A stretch of DNA of 64,000 nt from Hydrocarboniphaga sp. (GCF_028291725.1 NZ_JAQGNT010000042.1:62001-126000); one strand, 5' to 3'; positions 34,976-43,488 are shown, counted from the stretch's first letter. Translations and numbers: made by a program. Notes: a model not told the origin generated them from the sequence alone.

Positions 34976-35784
34976 TTGATGAAGCTCCCGGCCAGCGAGC
35001 CCATCACCAGGCTCCAGCCGTCGACGAGTACGAACAGCATCAGCTTGAACGGCAGACTGATCAGCATCGGCGACAGCATCATCATGCCCATGCTCATCAG
35101 CACGCTCGAGACGATCAGGTCGATGATGATGAACGGGATGAACAGCAGAAATCCGATCTCGAACGCCGTGGTCAGCTCGCTGGTCATGAAGGCCGGCGCA
35201 AGCACGCGGAACGGCACATCCTCCGGCGTCTCGAAGCCCGGCAGGCCGGCGATGCGCGTGAAGGTCATCAGGTCGTTGTCGCGGGTCTGCGTCAGCATGA
35301 ACTCGCGCAGCGGCTTCACGCCGGTCTGCAGTGCGGGCTCGAACTCCATCTGGCCGTCGAGGTAGGGCTTGGCTGCGCTGGTGTAGATCGCGTCCAAGGT
35401 CGGGCTCATGATGAACAGCGTCAGAAACAGCGCCAGCCCGACCAGGATCTGGTTGGACGGCGTATTGCCGGTACCCAGCGCCTGGCGCAGCAGGCCGAGC
35501 ACGACGATGATGCGCGTAAACGAACTCATCATCAGCAAGGCTGCCGGCAGCAGCGTGATGCTGGTCATCAGAATCAGTGTCTGGATGCTCAGCGAGTACG
35601 TCTGGCCGCCGCCGGCGGCGGGGACGACGTTGACTGCCGGCAAGCCGGCCGCATCGGCGAACGGCGCGAACAAGATCAGCAGCATCGCAGCCCAGCGTAG
35701 GGCGGGTCGTGACCCGCCGCTTTGTACGCCCATCGAGGAGAGCGGCGGGTCCAGACCCGCCCTACCGGAGACGAGGACATTCAT
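34972..35784 (-). CDS. fliP: flagellar export apparatus protein FliP
   Basis: A 270-residue protein. The C-terminal 230 residues are typical FliP: LILMTSITLLPAALLMMSSF, TRIIVVLGLLRQALGTGNTP, FEIGFLLFIPFIIIDLIVSS and MGMMMLSPMLISLPFKLMLF. The signal peptide region is odd: residues 7-30 (GRAGLDPPLSSMGVQSGGSR onward) are encoded by a 69-bp palindromic repeat sitting in frame between the start MNVLVS and the hydrophobic WAAMLLILFAPFADA. An ATG at 35733 inside the repeat or at 35685 after it could be the working start. It overlaps fliO by 4 bp. Confidence 0.93.
   Translation of the reverse strand: MNVLVSGRAGLDPPLSSMGVQSGGSRPALRWAAMLLILFAPFADAAGLPAVNVVPAAGGGQTYSLSIQTLILMTSITLLPAALLMMSSFTRIIVVLGLLRQALGTGNTPSNQILVGLALFLTLFIMSPTLDAIYTSAAKPYLDGQMEFEPALQTGVKPLREFMLTQTRDNDLMTFTRIAGLPGFETPEDVPFRVLAPAFMTSELTTAFEIGFLLFIPFIIIDLIVSSVLMSMGMMMLSPMLISLPFKLMLFVLVDGWSLVMGSLAGSFIK
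35697..35765. repeat. GTAG...CTAC palindromic repeat, family C, inside fliP
   Basis: GTAGGGCGGGTCGTGACCCG at one end and GGGTCCAGACCCGCCCTAC at the other form an inverted repeat of 69 bp, a multiple of three with no stop in the fliP frame. Confidence 0.88.
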
Positions 35785-36122
35785 TGCGCTTCCCTGCCCA
35801 GCGCCTTCTTCAGCAGCTCGCCGAAGTTCGGCGCAGCCGGACCCGATGCCGGCGCGATATCCGCCGACTCTGGCGCCGAATCGAACACATGCAGCGTATT
35901 GATTCGGCCCGGCGCAACCCCGATCAGCAGATGCTGGCCCCCGGCCTCGATCCACAAAACGCGCTCGCGATTGCCGACCGACAGGCCGCTGTGCACACGC
36001 AGCGCCCCGGTCCCCTTGGGCCGCAGGTTCTGCACCCGGCGCAGGATCCACGCGAGCAGAAAGATCGCGCCGATCACCAGCATCAGGCTCAACAGCGACT
36101 GCATCAGACTCGATGTTTCCAC
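35781..36122 (-). CDS. fliO: flagellar protein FliO
   Basis: A 113-residue protein with one membrane helix (LLSLMLVIGAIFLLAWIL) and a cytoplasmic domain with LRVHSGLSVGNRERVLWIEA and GGQHLLIGVAPGRINTLHVF, the FliO core. It assists FliP-ring assembly. It lies between fliN (14 bp) and fliP (4-bp overlap). Confidence 0.92.
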   Translation of the reverse strand: METSSLMQSLLSLMLVIGAIFLLAWILRRVQNLRPKGTGALRVHSGLSVGNRERVLWIEAGGQHLLIGVAPGRINTLHVFDSAPESADIAPASGPAAPNFGELLKKALGREAQ

Positions 36123-36136
36123 GCGGCGGTGCTCGT

Positions 36137-36499
36137 CTAACGCAGCTTGCGGATGCGATCGGTCGGGCTGACCACGTCGGTCAGGCGCACGCCGAAGCGA
36201 TCGTTGATCACCACCACTTCACCATGCGCGATCAGCGTGCCGTTGACGTAGACGTCGAGCGGCTCACCGGCGGCGCGTTCGAGCTCGACCACCGAGCCCG
36301 GGTTCAGCTGCAGCAGGTTGCGGATCGGGATGCGCGCGCGGCCGACTTCCATCGACAGCGTCACCGACACGTCGAGAATCACGTCGAGGCTTTGTTCGCC
36401 GTCGTTGATTGCGCCGGGATCGTTTTGCAGGTTCTGAAAGCTGGCGCGCGGCAATTCCTGCGCAGAGGCGGTCAGTGGATTGGTCAGAGGATTGTTCAC
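36137..36499 (-). CDS. fliN: flagellar motor switch protein FliN
   Basis: A 120-residue protein with the SpoA domain: LDVILDVSVTLSMEVGRARI, IRNLLQLNPGSVVELERAAG, and EPLDVYVNGTLIAHGEVVVI followed by NDRFGVRLTDVVSP. It forms the C-ring base with FliM and FliG. It overlaps the fliM end by 4 bp. Confidence 0.97.
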   Translation of the reverse strand: MNNPLTNPLTASAQELPRASFQNLQNDPGAINDGEQSLDVILDVSVTLSMEVGRARIPIRNLLQLNPGSVVELERAAGEPLDVYVNGTLIAHGEVVVINDRFGVRLTDVVSPTDRIRKLR

Positions 36500-37503
36500 T
36501 GGCGAGGTCCGATAGCGAGTTTGAGGGGAGCGGTTCTGCGGATGACGTCGGTGACGCGCACCGCGTTGCGGCCGTTGGCTACGCCGAAAGTGCCGCGGAA
36601 GACCGGCATGTCTTCCACGTAGAGATCGACGGTCTTGGGCATGTTGATCGGCACGACATCGCCGGCTTTAAGATTCATCAGCTGGCGCAGGCTGATGGTC
36701 GCGGTCGCGAGCTGGCTCTCGACCGCGACTTCGGTGTCCTTGATCTGCATTTCCAGCGCCTGCGTCCAGCGCTCGTCGCGCTCGGCGCGATCCGACTGCA
36801 GGCCGGCGTCGAGCTGGTCGCGGATCGGCTCGATCATCGAGTACGGAATCGTCACGTGCAGATGGCCGGAGCCGCCTTCAAGATCGATCTTGAAGCGCGA
36901 CACCACCACGATCTCGGACGGGCTGACGATGTTGGCGAAGTGCGGATTGACTTCGGACTGCTGGTACTCGAATTCCAGATCCATCACTGGCGACCAGGCT
37001 TCGCGCAGATCGGCGAATACCTGGCGCAGCAGCAGCTGGATCACGCGATTCTCGGTCGGCGTGAATTCACGGCCTTCGATCTTGATCGCGTTGCGGCCAT
37101 CGCCGCCAAAAAAATTGTCGACGACGGTGAACACCAGCTTGGGCTCGAAGATGAACAGCGCGCTGCCACGCAGCGGCTTGATCTTGCACACGTTGAGGCT
37201 GGTGGGCACATACAGGCTGTGCGTGTACTCGGCGAACTTCTGCATCTCGATGCCGATCACGGTCAGCTCGGGCGTGCGCCGCAGCATGTTGAACAGCGAG
37301 ATGCGGAACAGGCGCGCGAAGCGCTCGTTGATCATCTCCAAGGTCGGCAGGCGACCGCGGACGATGCGGTCTTGGGTTGCGAAGTCGTAGTTGCGCGCCT
37401 CGTTCGGTGCAGCCGGTGCCGGCGTGGTGTCGACCACACCGGAATCGACGCCGTGCAGCAGCGCGTCGATCTCGTCCTGCGATAGCAACTCGCGAGAGCT
37501 CAT
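36496..37503 (-). CDS. fliM: flagellar motor switch protein FliM
   Basis: A 335-residue protein. The N-terminal LLSQDEIDALLHGV is the CheY-P-binding segment; the middle contains the CheC-like domain (PTLEMINERFARLFRISLFN); the C-terminal SpoA domain has VESQLATATISLRQLMNLKA and GDVVPINMPKTVDLYVEDMP. It couples chemotaxis signals to motor rotation. It overlaps fliL and fliN by 4 bp each. Confidence 0.97.
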   Translation of the reverse strand: MSSRELLSQDEIDALLHGVDSGVVDTTPAPAAPNEARNYDFATQDRIVRGRLPTLEMINERFARLFRISLFNMLRRTPELTVIGIEMQKFAEYTHSLYVPTSLNVCKIKPLRGSALFIFEPKLVFTVVDNFFGGDGRNAIKIEGREFTPTENRVIQLLLRQVFADLREAWSPVMDLEFEYQQSEVNPHFANIVSPSEIVVVSRFKIDLEGGSGHLHVTIPYSMIEPIRDQLDAGLQSDRAERDERWTQALEMQIKDTEVAVESQLATATISLRQLMNLKAGDVVPINMPKTVDLYVEDMPVFRGTFGVANGRNAVRVTDVIRRTAPLKLAIGPRQ

Positions 37504-38066
37504 TGCATCACGAAATTGGTGAAGAACAGACCCTGTACCTGCGGCTCGCCGGTCTCTTCCTTCAGCACTGCCTGCACCGCGGCGAGCGACTGCTTCTGCA
37601 GCGACTCCTTGCCTTCGCGATCGACAATATCGTCGTACTTCTGCTGGGTAAACAGCATCATCAGCGTATTGCGGATGCGCGGCATATGCAGCTTGGCGGC
37701 CTCGATGCCGGCGCCCTCGCGCGACATCAGCTCCATGTCGACCGACAGATAGCGCATCGTCACGTTGTCGTTGAGGTTGACCACGATCGCCGGCGCGATC
37801 GGCAGGTATTGGGCAGCGCCGGGTTTACCGCCCTCGTGCTCGCCGCCATGCTCATCGCCGTGCGCCGAGGCCGGGGCTTCATGCCCGCCTTCTGCCGCCG
37901 CGCTGTGTTCACCGCCGCCATGCGAGGCCGGCTTGGTCATGAAGAAAACACCACCGCCGGCGGCCGCGGCACCCACCACGGTGCACAGCAGCAGCGGAAT
38001 CAGGCCGCTCTTTTTCTTGGGTGCGGCGGCGGCGGGTGCTTCGTCGGGTGTGGCGGCGCGGGCCAT
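37500..38066 (-). CDS. fliL: flagellar basal-body protein FliL
   Basis: A 188-residue protein. One membrane helix (GLIPLLLCTVVGAAAAGGGV), a periplasmic linker very rich in His, Gly and Glu (about residues 50-80), then the FliL domain (YLPIAPAIVVNLNDNVTMRY, RIRNTLMMLFTQQKYDDIVD). It stabilises stator units. The ATG at 38066 is chosen; 24 in-frame upstream codons run through the promoter region. It heads the fliL-M-N-O-P-Q-R-flhB unit. Confidence 0.94.
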   Translation of the reverse strand: MARAATPDEAPAAAAPKKKSGLIPLLLCTVVGAAAAGGGVFFMTKPASHGGGEHSAAAEGGHEAPASAHGDEHGGEHEGGKPGAAQYLPIAPAIVVNLNDNVTMRYLSVDMELMSREGAGIEAAKLHMPRIRNTLMMLFTQQKYDDIVDREGKESLQKQSLAAVQAVLKEETGEPQVQGLFFTNFVMQ

Positions 38067-38096
38067 GCGGGAACTCCGGTAGTGATGCCCCCCTGG

Positions 38097-38112
38097 TACA
38101 AGCGCTGTGCCA
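38097..38112 (-). promoter_or_regulatory. sigma-54-type promoter of the fliL operon
   Basis: On the minus strand TGGCACAGCGCTTGTA gives GGCAC, five bases, TTGT, close to the sigma-54 consensus TGGCAC-N5-TTGC. The central AGCGC is identical to the element upstream of fliE. It lies 31 bp before the fliL ATG. Confidence 0.6.
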
Positions 38113-38365
38113 GCAATTCCGGCGGCCGATGCGCTCATCGCCGCTGCCCGCTGCCGGGAAATTGACGGCGCGTTCGGCCACGATGATCCCGACTGCCTGC
38201 CGGAAATGCGTCGCCGCCGCTGTCGAATCGACGTCTAGAGCCGGTCCCCGCCGATCCAGTCAGGATCGCCGCCGGTCCTCCCGGCTGAACTGTCCTGGCG
38301 CTTCTTTTGCAAGACTTCACGCAGGCCGGCTAGCCCGGTGCACCAGGCGCACGGGAGGACAAGCA

Positions 38366-38764
38366 ATGCGGATCAGACTGGGCATGACGCTGTTCCTCGC
38401 CTGCCTCGCGCCCAGTCCGTCCGTCTATGCCGGCAGCGGCAACAACTACGACAGCGACGGCATCGACAGCATCGGCCTGAGCCTGAGCCTGCCCTTCGGC
38501 GGCGATCGTGCCGGCGAACACTGGCTGGACCGGGCGGAGTCTTCCCTGAACCTGGGCATGACGCACTACGAGGCCAGCAACGGGTATCCCTGCGAAGATA
38601 GCTGCCAGCAGCGTCTGTTCACGCCACGCGCCTACAGCCTGAGCCTCACCGGCCTGGTCGAAGCGGCCGGCATGCTGGTCGGGCCGCCGCAGGACCTGCG
38701 CCTGCAGCTGGGCCGCTGGCACGATCTGCTGATCGACAGCGATCCGCAGATCATCCAGCGCTGA
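38366..38764 (+). CDS. small secreted protein of unknown function
   Basis: A 132-residue protein with signal MRIRLGMTLFLACLAPSPSV and cleavage near VYAG. GGGAGG sits 7 bp ahead of the ATG at 38366. The mature part has IDSIGLSLSLPFGGDRAGEH, a cysteine pair (PCEDSCQQ) and GLVEAAGMLVGPPQDLRLQL. It lies between the two flagellar units but on the opposite strand, and is followed by a palindromic repeat. No family is recognised. About 300 bp of non-coding DNA separates it from fliL. Confidence 0.65.
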   Translation: MRIRLGMTLFLACLAPSPSVYAGSGNNYDSDGIDSIGLSLSLPFGGDRAGEHWLDRAESSLNLGMTHYEASNGYPCEDSCQQRLFTPRAYSLSLTGLVEAAGMLVGPPQDLRLQLGRWHDLLIDSDPQIIQR

Positions 38765-38768
38765 GCCT

Positions 38769-38841
38769 GTAGGTCGGCAATCCCTTGCCGACGTGCTCAA
38801 GCGATCGGGGCGGACACGTCGGCAAGGGATTGCCGACCTAC
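38769..38841. repeat. GTAG...CTAC palindromic repeat, family A
   Basis: Arms GTAGGTCGGCAATCCCTTGC and complement ending GCCGACCTAC, nearly perfect. It lies 4 bp after the 38366-38764 gene and 16 bp from the fliK stop, between convergent genes. Confidence 0.92.
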
Positions 38842-38857
38842 AAAAAATGTCTCGCCG

Positions 38858-39910
38858 CTACGCGAAATGATCCAGCAGGCCGATCCGGGTGCGCAGCGCC
38901 GGACGCGCGTCGGCCTGAGTGTCCGAAGCTTCCGCTGATCCCTGGTTGCCCGCGGTTGCCCACGAGCTCGGTGTGTGCCGGGGCTGTTGCTGCGAAAGGC
39001 CGCCGCTGAGCTCGAAACTCGTCGTCGTCGATGCATTGGCCCCATTCGGCGACAGCAAGTCGCGCAACAGCGGCAGCGAAGCCTCGATCGCCTGTCTGGC
39101 CTGCGGCGTCTGCACATCGAATGAAATCTTGGTGCTGCCGTCGGCAGCGAGTTCGATGCGGATCTGCAGGCTGCCGAGTTCGGCCGGATGCAGGCTGATC
39201 CGCGCTTCCTGCGTGGCCTGGCCGCCCTGGGCGCGCGCGGTATCGGTCATCCAGATGATGCGCTCGGCCAGGGGCTCGGCGAGTTCGCCGTGCGTGGGCG
39301 GCTGCGCCGACGTAGCCGGCGCGGCGACCGCAGCCGCACGATCGGTGCCGGTCACAGCCGAGGCCGGCACGTTCAGCAGCGCCAGCAAGGCATCGGGAAC
39401 GGTGTCATGCGCGGTGGCGCCGTCCGCAACGACGAGCTGGGCTGTCGAGGTATCAAGGGTTTTGCCGAGATCGGTTTTCAATGCTGCCAACGCGGCATCC
39501 GAAGATGCCGCGGCCGCGGCGGAAACCGAGCCCGCCTCGACGACATCGGGCGGCGCATCGGCTGCGCCGCGATCACTGCGCGGCGGCATCGCCAGGATCG
39601 TCTGCAGCAGCATCGCGACCAGGCCGAAGCCCTGCGGTTCGCCGGCGCTGTCGACTTCATCGGCCTTGTCGTCGGCCGATTGATCGTCGGCCGTTTTTTC
39701 TTCCCTGACGGCTTCGGGCTTCGATCCGGCATCAGCCGCCTCCATACGCTCGGCGGTACGGGCCTTCAGACAATCGCTGAACGCGGGCGTATCGCTCGAC
39801 GGCTCATGTCTGCCGGTTTCGCGCGAGTTGCCCGGCTTCTGCGATGCCGGCGATGCGATTCGCTGCGCAGCGCCGCCACCGAGACCGGAGCCCTCGGAGC
39901 CTGGGGTCAC
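38858..39910 (-). CDS. fliK: flagellar hook-length control protein FliK
   Basis: A 350-residue protein with the usual poorly conserved Ala/Ser/Asp-rich N-terminus and a recognisable C-terminal FliK domain (ARISLHPAELGSLQIRIELA; KISFDVQTPQARQAIEASLP; LLRDLLSPNG). It measures hook length and triggers the FlhB switch. The start is a GTG at 39910 overlapping the fliJ stop as GTGA. Confidence 0.9.
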   Translation of the reverse strand: MTPGSEGSGLGGGAAQRIASPASQKPGNSRETGRHEPSSDTPAFSDCLKARTAERMEAADAGSKPEAVREEKTADDQSADDKADEVDSAGEPQGFGLVAMLLQTILAMPPRSDRGAADAPPDVVEAGSVSAAAAASSDAALAALKTDLGKTLDTSTAQLVVADGATAHDTVPDALLALLNVPASAVTGTDRAAAVAAPATSAQPPTHGELAEPLAERIIWMTDTARAQGGQATQEARISLHPAELGSLQIRIELAADGSTKISFDVQTPQARQAIEASLPLLRDLLSPNGANASTTTSFELSGGLSQQQPRHTPSSWATAGNQGSAEASDTQADARPALRTRIGLLDHFA

Positions 39911-40329
39911 GAGTGACTCCGCGCCTGGGTCATGCGCAGCGCGATTTCATCCAGATCGCGCTGATCGCGCCGATCCTGCTGCGTCTGCTCGTGGGTGCGT
40001 GCGCGGTCGATCAGCTTGTCGTACAGCTGGGTCTGGTGGTGCGAGCCGATCCAGCGCTGGCGCTGGGTCTCGACATTGCGCCGCGCCAGTTCCACCGCGC
40101 GCCGCTGCTGGCAGATCGCCTCGCTCAGGCGCAGCCGAAAGGCCTCGCGATTGCGCAGCATTTCGGCGCTGACGGCGGTTGCCGGCGGCTCCCGATAGTT
40201 CTCCAGTTCGCGCAGTTGGGTCTCGCGCAGCGTCAGGGCTTTGCGCGCCTCGTTGAGATCGCGCGCGGCATCGTCCTCGCGCTTTTCGGCGAGTTCCTGA
40301 ATCGGTACCAGACGCTGTTCTTCAAGCAT
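39907..40329 (-). CDS. fliJ: flagellar export chaperone FliJ
   Basis: A 140-residue, almost entirely helical, charged protein (LEEQRLVPIQELAEKREDDA, QQRRAVELARRNVETQRQRW) predicted to form a coiled coil, as FliJ does in the centre of the FliI hexamer. Position between fliI and fliK supports the call. Confidence 0.9.
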   Translation of the reverse strand: MLEEQRLVPIQELAEKREDDAARDLNEARKALTLRETQLRELENYREPPATAVSAEMLRNREAFRLRLSEAICQQRRAVELARRNVETQRQRWIGSHHQTQLYDKLIDRARTHEQTQQDRRDQRDLDEIALRMTQARSHS

Positions 40330-40357
40330 GGTGGGTCCTGGGTTGTGTCGGTGTCAT

Positions 40358-41707
40358 TTAGGAATTGAAGATGCCAGCGAGCGCCTTGCGGCTGGCCTGC
40401 GTGTCGGCGCCCTCATTGACGTCCTGGCGCAGAAAAGCCTCGATGCGCGGCCACAGCGCGAGCGCTTCGTCGACTCGCGGGTCGGCTCCGCGCTGATAGG
40501 CGCCGATCGCGATCAGGTCGCGATTGCGCTGGTACGTGGATACCAGCGCGCGGAAGCGGCGCGCCAGCTGCTGGTGCTCGGGTGCGACGATGCTCTGCAT
40601 CACACGCGAGATCGAGGCCTCGACGTCGATCGCCGGAAACACACCGGATTCGGCGATCGAGCGCGACAGCAGAATGTGGCCGTCGAGCACGCCGCGCGCG
40701 GTGTCGGCGATCGGATCGTTGGGATCGTCTCCTTCGGTCAGCACCGTGTAGAACGCGGTGATCGAGCCGCCGCCGCCGGTGCCGTTGCCGGCGCGCTCGA
40801 CCATTTTCGGAATCAGCGCAAACACGCTCGGCGGATAGCCACGCGTGGTCGGCGGCTCGCCGATCGCCAGGCCGATCTCGCGCTGCGCCTGGGCCACGCG
40901 CGTCAGGGAATCCATCAGCAAAAGCACATTCTTGCCGCGGTCGCGAAAGCTCTCGGCGATCGAGGTGGCCAGCCAGGCGCCGCGCAGACGCTGCATCGGC
41001 GAGCGATCCGCCGGCGTTGCGACGACGACCGCGCGACGGCGGCCCTCGACACCCAGGCTATGGTCGAGAAAGTCACGCACTTCACGGCCACGCTCGCCGA
41101 CCAGGCCGACGACGATCACGTCGGCATTGGTATAGCGCGTCATCATGCCGAGCAGCGTCGACTTGCCGACGCCGGTGCCGGCAAACAGGCCGAGACGCTG
41201 GCCGCGTCCGACCGTCAGCAGCGCATTGATCGCGCGCACGCCGGTGTCGAGCACATCCGTGATCGGTTCGCGCCGCAGCGGATTGATCGGCGTATTGCCT
41301 ACGCTCGCGCGGTCACAGACCAGGCGGCCGATGTCGTCCAGCGGCCGGCCTTCGCCATCGAGCACGCGGCCGAGCAGGCCGTCACCGACTGGCACCGTCA
41401 CGGTCTTGGCCAGCGGCACGACGCGCGCATTCGCCTGCACGCCGCGCAGATCGCCGATCGGCATCAGGTAGGTGCGATCGCCGTTGAAACCCACCACCTC
41501 GGCCTCGACCGCGCCGCCGTCGGCGTTCAATACGCTGACGCGGCTGCCGAGCCGAACCTGGCAACCGACCGCTTCCAGCGTCAGGCCGGTGACGCGCTTC
41601 AGCAGGCCTTCGACGACGACGGTATGGGCATCGGCGACACGGCTGCGCGCATTGCGCAGCGCGGAGACGAGCTTGAGGTCGCGATTGGCGCGTGGGGATG
41701 CCTTCAT
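40358..41707 (-). CDS. fliI: flagellum-specific ATPase FliI
   Basis: A 449-residue ATPase. Walker A GLFAGTGVGKSTLLGMM, Walker B NVLLLMDSLTRVAQAQREI, and the F1-beta-like motif REIGLAIGEPPTTRGYPPSV. It powers substrate unloading at the export gate. The ATG at 41707 gives the normal length; the open frame continues upstream 41 codons through a repeat element that separates fliI from fliH, and those codons are not considered coding. Confidence 0.97.
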   Translation of the reverse strand: MKASPRANRDLKLVSALRNARSRVADAHTVVVEGLLKRVTGLTLEAVGCQVRLGSRVSVLNADGGAVEAEVVGFNGDRTYLMPIGDLRGVQANARVVPLAKTVTVPVGDGLLGRVLDGEGRPLDDIGRLVCDRASVGNTPINPLRREPITDVLDTGVRAINALLTVGRGQRLGLFAGTGVGKSTLLGMMTRYTNADVIVVGLVGERGREVRDFLDHSLGVEGRRRAVVVATPADRSPMQRLRGAWLATSIAESFRDRGKNVLLLMDSLTRVAQAQREIGLAIGEPPTTRGYPPSVFALIPKMVERAGNGTGGGGSITAFYTVLTEGDDPNDPIADTARGVLDGHILLSRSIAESGVFPAIDVEASISRVMQSIVAPEHQQLARRFRALVSTYQRNRDLIAIGAYQRGADPRVDEALALWPRIEAFLRQDVNEGADTQASRKALAGIFNS

Positions 41708-41714
41708 TGCCTGT

Positions 41715-41821
41715 CTCCTTCCCCCGCAAGCGGGGGAAGGCCGGGATGGGGGCGAAGCGGCGAGAACTGCTCCGCGACGTCTCGCCCCCACCCCAACCCT
41801 CCCCCGCTCGCGGGGGAGGGA
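41715..41821. repeat. hairpin repeat (family D) between fliH and fliI
   Basis: Two short hairpins, TCCTTCCCCCGCAAGCGGGG(GAAGG) at 41715-41740 and CCCTCCCCCGCTCGCGGGGG(AGGG) at about 41797-41821, enclose a C/G-rich centre in which GATGGGGGCGA pairs with TCGCCCCCAC. Similar elements are common between genes of environmental proteobacteria. Confidence 0.8.
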
Positions 41822-41837
41822 GACCAACACTTACTGA

Positions 41838-42467
41838 TCACTCCTGGTCTCCGAGCAGCGCCCGCGCGACACCCGCCTGCCTCGTATCCAGCAGCGCATC
41901 GACCATCGCGTTCTCGGTCACCAGTCGCACGTCGCCACGGCGCAGCGACTTGTCGGGCACCACACGCCAGCTGACGACGTCGGGCGGCGTCGGCAGATCC
42001 TTCAACAGGCTCGCGTCATCGGGGTGCAGGTGCACGCGCACATCGCGCGGCGGCGGCGACAGCGACGCCACCGCGTCGCGAACCGCCGCCGCGGTAATGC
42101 CGGGGTCGAGCTGCAGCTGCTCGTCGACCAGGCGACGCGCGACTTCGATCGTCAGCGCGATCAGCGTGCGCTCGACTTCACTGTCGAGTTCGGCCAGCGG
42201 CTGCGACAGATGCTTGACCAGCTCGGCCAGGCGCTGCGCCTCTTCGCGCACTGCCTGCCCACCGAGGCGGCGCCCTTCGGCGAGACCTTCGACAAGCCCG
42301 CGCTGATAGCCTTCGGCGTGCGCGGCCGCTTCGATTTCTTCCAGCGCCTCGGCGGTCAGAGGCGGTGTCGGCGGCTCATTATGGTTGACGAAGTTCAGCA
42401 CCGGCATTTCCCAGCGCCGCGCCGATGCGGCGCTGTCGCCCATCAGGATCGCATCCGGAGCGTTCAT
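41838..42467 (-). CDS. fliH: flagellar assembly protein FliH
   Basis: A 209-residue protein. The N-terminal half is charged with a GxxxG-like helical segment (AHAEGYQRGLVEGLAEGRRL) typical of FliH; the C-terminal domain is FliH/HrpE-like (LIALTIEVARRLVDEQLQLD, VRVHLHPDDASLLKDLPTPP, DVRLVTENAMVDALLDTR). It binds FliI and regulates its ATPase. An ATG at 42467 is preferred; a TTG at 42479 overlapping fliG is possible. Confidence 0.92.
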   Translation of the reverse strand: MNAPDAILMGDSAASARRWEMPVLNFVNHNEPPTPPLTAEALEEIEAAAHAEGYQRGLVEGLAEGRRLGGQAVREEAQRLAELVKHLSQPLAELDSEVERTLIALTIEVARRLVDEQLQLDPGITAAAVRDAVASLSPPPRDVRVHLHPDDASLLKDLPTPPDVVSWRVVPDKSLRRGDVRLVTENAMVDALLDTRQAGVARALLGDQE

Positions 42468-42471
42468 CGCC

Positions 42472-43488
42472 TCAGACAAAGTCGTCGCCCTTGCCGCCCA
42501 GCTGCAGCTCGCCGGCCTCGGACAGACGACGCGCCACTAACAGGATTTCCTTCTGCGCGGCCTCGACGTCGGCGAGGCGCACCGGGCCTTTCGCGGCCAT
42601 GTCCTCGACCAGCATGTCGGCGGCACGCTTGGACATATTCTTCAGCACCTTGTCCTTGACGCGGCTGTCGGCGCCTTTCAATGCGACGGTCAGCAGATCG
42701 CCGTTGACCTCGCGCAGCAGCGCCTGGATGCCGCGGTCTTCAACTTCGCCCAGATCGTCGAATACGAACATCAGATCCTGGATGCGCTGCGACAGATCCG
42801 AATCCATCTCGTTGATCTTGTCGATGATCAAGGACTCCATGCTCGAGTCCATCAGATTGAGGATATTGGCCGCGACCTTGACGCCGCCGACGCTGGAGGA
42901 TTTCAGGTTGGTGCCGCCGGAGAACTGCTTCTCCATGATTTCATCGAGCTCGCGCAACGCGGCCGGCTGGATGCCGTCGAGGCGCGCGATACGCATCAGC
43001 ACGTCGCTCTTCATGCGCTCGGGCAGCAGGCTCAGCACTTCGGCGGCCTGGTCGGAATCCAGATAGGCCAGCACGATCGCGACGATCTGCGGATGCTCGC
43101 TGCGCACCATATCGGCAACCGCGCGTGTCTCCATCCACTTCAGCGCCTCGAGGCCCTTGCTATTGCGGCCAAGCAGAATGCGGTCGATCAGACTGCTGGC
43201 CTTGTCTTCACCCAGCGCACCGACCAGCACGCGACGCACATAGTCGTCGGCGCCGACACCGATCGAGGTTTGGGTTTCGAGTTCGGTGACGAAGCGCGTG
43301 ACCACGGTCTCGGCGCGGTCGCGCGACACGTTCGACAGCGAGGCCATCGCCTGGCCGATGCGCTGCACGTCCTTGGCACCCATGTGCTTGAGCACCTGCG
43401 AGGCTTCGTTCTCACCGAGCGACATCAGCAGGATCGCAGCCCGTTCCGGGCCGGGTACCTTGCCGCCTTCCACTTTGGCTTCAACCAT
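42472..43488 (-). CDS. fliG: flagellar motor switch protein FliG
   Basis: A 338-residue protein. It has the N-terminal FliF-binding region (GPERAAILLMSLGENEASQV), the middle domain with the EHPQ motif (VRSEHPQIVAIVLAYLDSDQ), and the C-terminal torque domain (LMFVFDDLGEVEDRGIQALL, LKNMSKRAADMLVEDMAAKG). It forms the rotor side of the motor. It overlaps the fliF end by 8 bp. Confidence 0.98.
   Translation of the reverse strand: MVEAKVEGGKVPGPERAAILLMSLGENEASQVLKHMGAKDVQRIGQAMASLSNVSRDRAETVVTRFVTELETQTSIGVGADDYVRRVLVGALGEDKASSLIDRILLGRNSKGLEALKWMETRAVADMVRSEHPQIVAIVLAYLDSDQAAEVLSLLPERMKSDVLMRIARLDGIQPAALRELDEIMEKQFSGGTNLKSSSVGGVKVAANILNLMDSSMESLIIDKINEMDSDLSQRIQDLMFVFDDLGEVEDRGIQALLREVNGDLLTVALKGADSRVKDKVLKNMSKRAADMLVEDMAAKGPVRLADVEAAQKEILLVARRLSEAGELQLGGKGDDFV

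Noticed and set aside
35697-35765. The repeat in fliP as evidence of a broken gene
   Set aside because: It is 69 bp, in frame and free of stop codons, and the rest of FliP is intact.
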